The position numbers and the translations under genes were made by a program. The notes below the pieces were generated by a model. That model saw nothing but the letters and a program-made list of their open reading frames with translations. It had not been told where the DNA came from and did not search any database. A stretch of DNA of 64,000 bases from Actinomadura latina NBRC 106108. GTDB taxonomy: Bacteria > Actinomycetota > Actinomycetes > Streptosporangiales > Streptosporangiaceae. Of this stretch, positions 62,616 to 64,000 are shown in pieces (position 1 is the stretch's first letter; each line of letters starts with the position of its first letter). Location of the stretch: NCBI RefSeq assembly GCF_001552195.1, contig NZ_BCQS01000005.1:744001-808000 (forward strand). The letters are read 5' to 3'.

Positions 62616-63757
62616 CTCTGTGCGTCGGCGAAGGTTTCCAGGCGGATGCGGCCACGCGGGACGCCGAGCCGCGTCAGCTGCTCGACGGTGTGCCCGACCA
62701 TCGCGGACGGCCCGCACACATAGGCGTCGTGGCCGTCCCAGGGGCCGTGCCTCGCCACGATGTCCGACAGGTTGCCGTGCTCGACGTCGTCCGACCGGAG
62801 GAACTCCGAGAAGCCGTGGCCGCCGGGTTCGTCCGACACGGCCGGGACGACGGTGAGCCAGTGGAACCCGCGGGCCAGCCTGGTCAGGTCCTCGAGGTCG
62901 TACAGGCCGTCGCGGGTGCGGGCCCCGAAGAACAGGTGAACGCGCGGCGGGACGGGACGCCGTGAGATCTGCTCCAGGATCGCCTTGAGCGGCGCCAGGC
63001 CGGTGCTGCCCGCGATGAGCAGGACGTTCCGCGCCGACTCCTCGTCCAGCGTGAGCGTGCCGATGGGGGAGCCCATCCGGAGCCGGTCGCCGGGCTCGGT
63101 GCCGCGCACCAGGACCGGGCTCACCGGCCCGCCGTCCACGAGCCGGACGTGGAAGTCGACGGTGTGGTCGGGACGGGGCGCGTTCGCCATCGAGTAGTAC
63201 CGCCAGTGCCGCAGCCGGGCCGGCACCTCCAGCGCGACCGACTGACCGGGCGTGTAGGGCAGCGGCCGGTCCGGCTGGACGCGCAGGACGGCGATGTCGA
63301 ACCGGCGCCGTTCGACCGCGACGACCTGGCCGTTCCACCAGGCCGGGCTGTTCAGGGCGTTCTGGTCCGCGGCCTCGAGCATCACCTTGGCGACGAGGCT
63401 GTAGGCGGCGTTCCAGTCGCTTTCGACGTCGTCGGTCCAGTCGTCCCCGGTGAAGTGCCGCAGGGTGGCGAGGAGGCTGGCGCCGACGTGCGGGTAGTGC
63501 TCGGCGACGATCCCGAACCGGCGGTGGTCGCGGCCGAGCTGCTGGAGGAACGGGACGAGCGCGGGGAGGTCGTCGACCTGCGCGACGATGTGGCCGAGCG
63601 CGCGCAGCAGCTTGTCGCGCTGCCCGGTCATCCCGATCGGGAACATGTCGCGCAGGTGCGGGTTGCGCACGAACAGGTCGGAGTAGAAGAACAGGGCGAC
63701 GGCGTCGCCCTGTCCGGCGACCTTGTCGAAGTGGTCCTTCAGTCGTTGGGCGTCCAC
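62612..63757 (-). CDS. Globin-FNR fusion protein (flavohaemoprotein-like)
   Basis: A 381-residue protein. The globin domain (1-135) has a B10-type Tyr in ALFFYSDLF and proximal His87 in FGIVAEHYPHVG. The FAD domain has RHWRYYSMANAP. The NAD domain has LLIAGSTGLAPLKAILEQIS and AYVCGPSAMVGHTVEQLTRL. Flavohaemoglobins convert NO to nitrate using NAD(P)H. It starts at GTG 63757, 7 bases after the stop of another globin gene. Translational overlap with the DivIVA-like gene is unusual. Confidence 0.9.
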   Translation of the reverse strand: MDAQRLKDHFDKVAGQGDAVALFFYSDLFVRNPHLRDMFPIGMTGQRDKLLRALGHIVAQVDDLPALVPFLQQLGRDHRRFGIVAEHYPHVGASLLATLRHFTGDDWTDDVESDWNAAYSLVAKVMLEAADQNALNSPAWWNGQVVAVERRRFDIAVLRVQPDRPLPYTPGQSVALEVPARLRHWRYYSMANAPRPDHTVDFHVRLVDGGPVSPVLVRGTEPGDRLRMGSPIGTLTLDEESARNVLLIAGSTGLAPLKAILEQISRRPVPPRVHLFFGARTRDGLYDLEDLTRLARGFHWLTVVPAVSDEPGGHGFSEFLRSDDVEHGNLSDIVARHGPWDGHDAYVCGPSAMVGHTVEQLTRLGVPRGRIRLETFADAQR

Positions 63758-63763
63758 GCGGGA

Positions 63764-64000
63764 TCAGGCGACGGGCTCCGCGGCGGCCTCGGCCATGACC
63801 TTGGCCACGACGCCGTAGGCGGCCGTCCAGTCGCGTTCGAGGTCCTCGCTCCACGCGGGTCCGCTGAAGTAGGCGAGGGTCGCGAGGAGGCTCGCGCCGA
63901 CGGGGCCGTAGTGGTCGGCGACGACGCCGAAGCCGTGGTGGCGCCGGCCGAGGTCCCGCAGGAACGGGACGAGCGCGTCCGGATCGTCGACCGACGAGAC
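63764..64000 (-). CDS. Globin-domain protein, C-terminal part (cut by window edge)
   Basis: The last 78 residues of a globin, open to the right edge: VPFLRDLGRRHHGFGVVADH (proximal His), then GPVGASLLATLAYFSG and ERDWTAAYGVVAKVMAEAAA. It ends soon after the globin fold, so it has no reductase part. It is strongly similar to the globin domain of the next gene, indicating tandem duplication followed by, or preceding, fusion to a reductase. Confidence 0.85.
   Translation of the reverse strand, partial: VSSVDDPDALVPFLRDLGRRHHGFGVVADHYGPVGASLLATLAYFSGPAWSEDLERDWTAAYGVVAKVMAEAAAEPVA

Overview
The window is high-GC DNA with dense coding on both strands, many GTG starts and chains of 4-base ATGA/GTGA overlaps. 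Its gene content is actinobacterial: rpsP-khpA-rimM-trmD-rplS-lepB-rnhB-DUF2469, yraN-yifB-dprA, rpsB-tsf-pyrH-frr-cdsA-rlmN, amtB-glnK-glnD, and a PknG/GlnX/GlnH signalling operon. The best guess is a chromosomal segment of a filamentous actinomycete, perhaps of the Actinomadura/Thermomonosporaceae type; the genus is inference. No tRNA, rRNA, CRISPR array, prophage or insertion sequence was seen.

Region 1 (1-11 kb) is metabolic. It has a polyamine-type ABC binding lipoprotein, a probable beta-alanine/malonate-semialdehyde module (class III aminotransferase and acylating semialdehyde dehydrogenase) divergent from a PucR-family regulator, a hydrolase, a DapB-fold dehydrogenase, a YbdK-type ligase and a methyltransferase. 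A short WYL-domain gene follows, with a LexA-like box over its apparently leaderless promoter.

Region 2 (11.7-22.5 kb) is the most distinctive part: a tightly coupled operon of a coiled-coil protein, PknG-like kinase, PP2C phosphatase, VWA protein, FHA protein, GlnX-like membrane sensor and GlnH-like binding lipoprotein, followed by a membrane-anchored coiled-coil protein. It resembles the mycobacterial glnX-glnH-pknG amino-acid sensing unit with a phosphatase, a phosphothreonine reader and a VWA scaffold added. Zinc ribbons recur in three successive proteins.

Region 3 (23.7-31.3 kb) is a six-gene polyamine uptake and oxidation operon (aldehyde dehydrogenase, potA, potD, potB, potC, FAD oxidoreductase) divergent from an Lrp/AsnC regulator.

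Region 4 (31.4-38.7 kb) holds small units: an orphan DUF1778 protein, a methionine aminopeptidase divergent from an XRE regulator, a HIT protein, a two-gene ABC exporter, a DUF1963 protein, a protein with four DivIVA-like repeats, rlmN and a SUFU-like protein.

Region 5 (38.8-56.3 kb) is core housekeeping: cdsA, frr, pyrH, tsf, rpsB, an M23 peptidase, xerC, yraN, yifB, dprA, rnhB, lepB, rplS, trmD (with an insertion of about 153 residues), rimM, khpA, rpsP and ffh. Three perfect DnaA boxes lie in intergenic DNA between 35.8 and 45.7 kb.

Region 6 (56.4-64 kb) is nitrogen control (amtB-glnK-glnD with GlnR-type boxes upstream), ftsY, and a DivIVA-like gene overlapping a flavohaemoprotein-like gene that is preceded by a second globin gene cut by the window edge.
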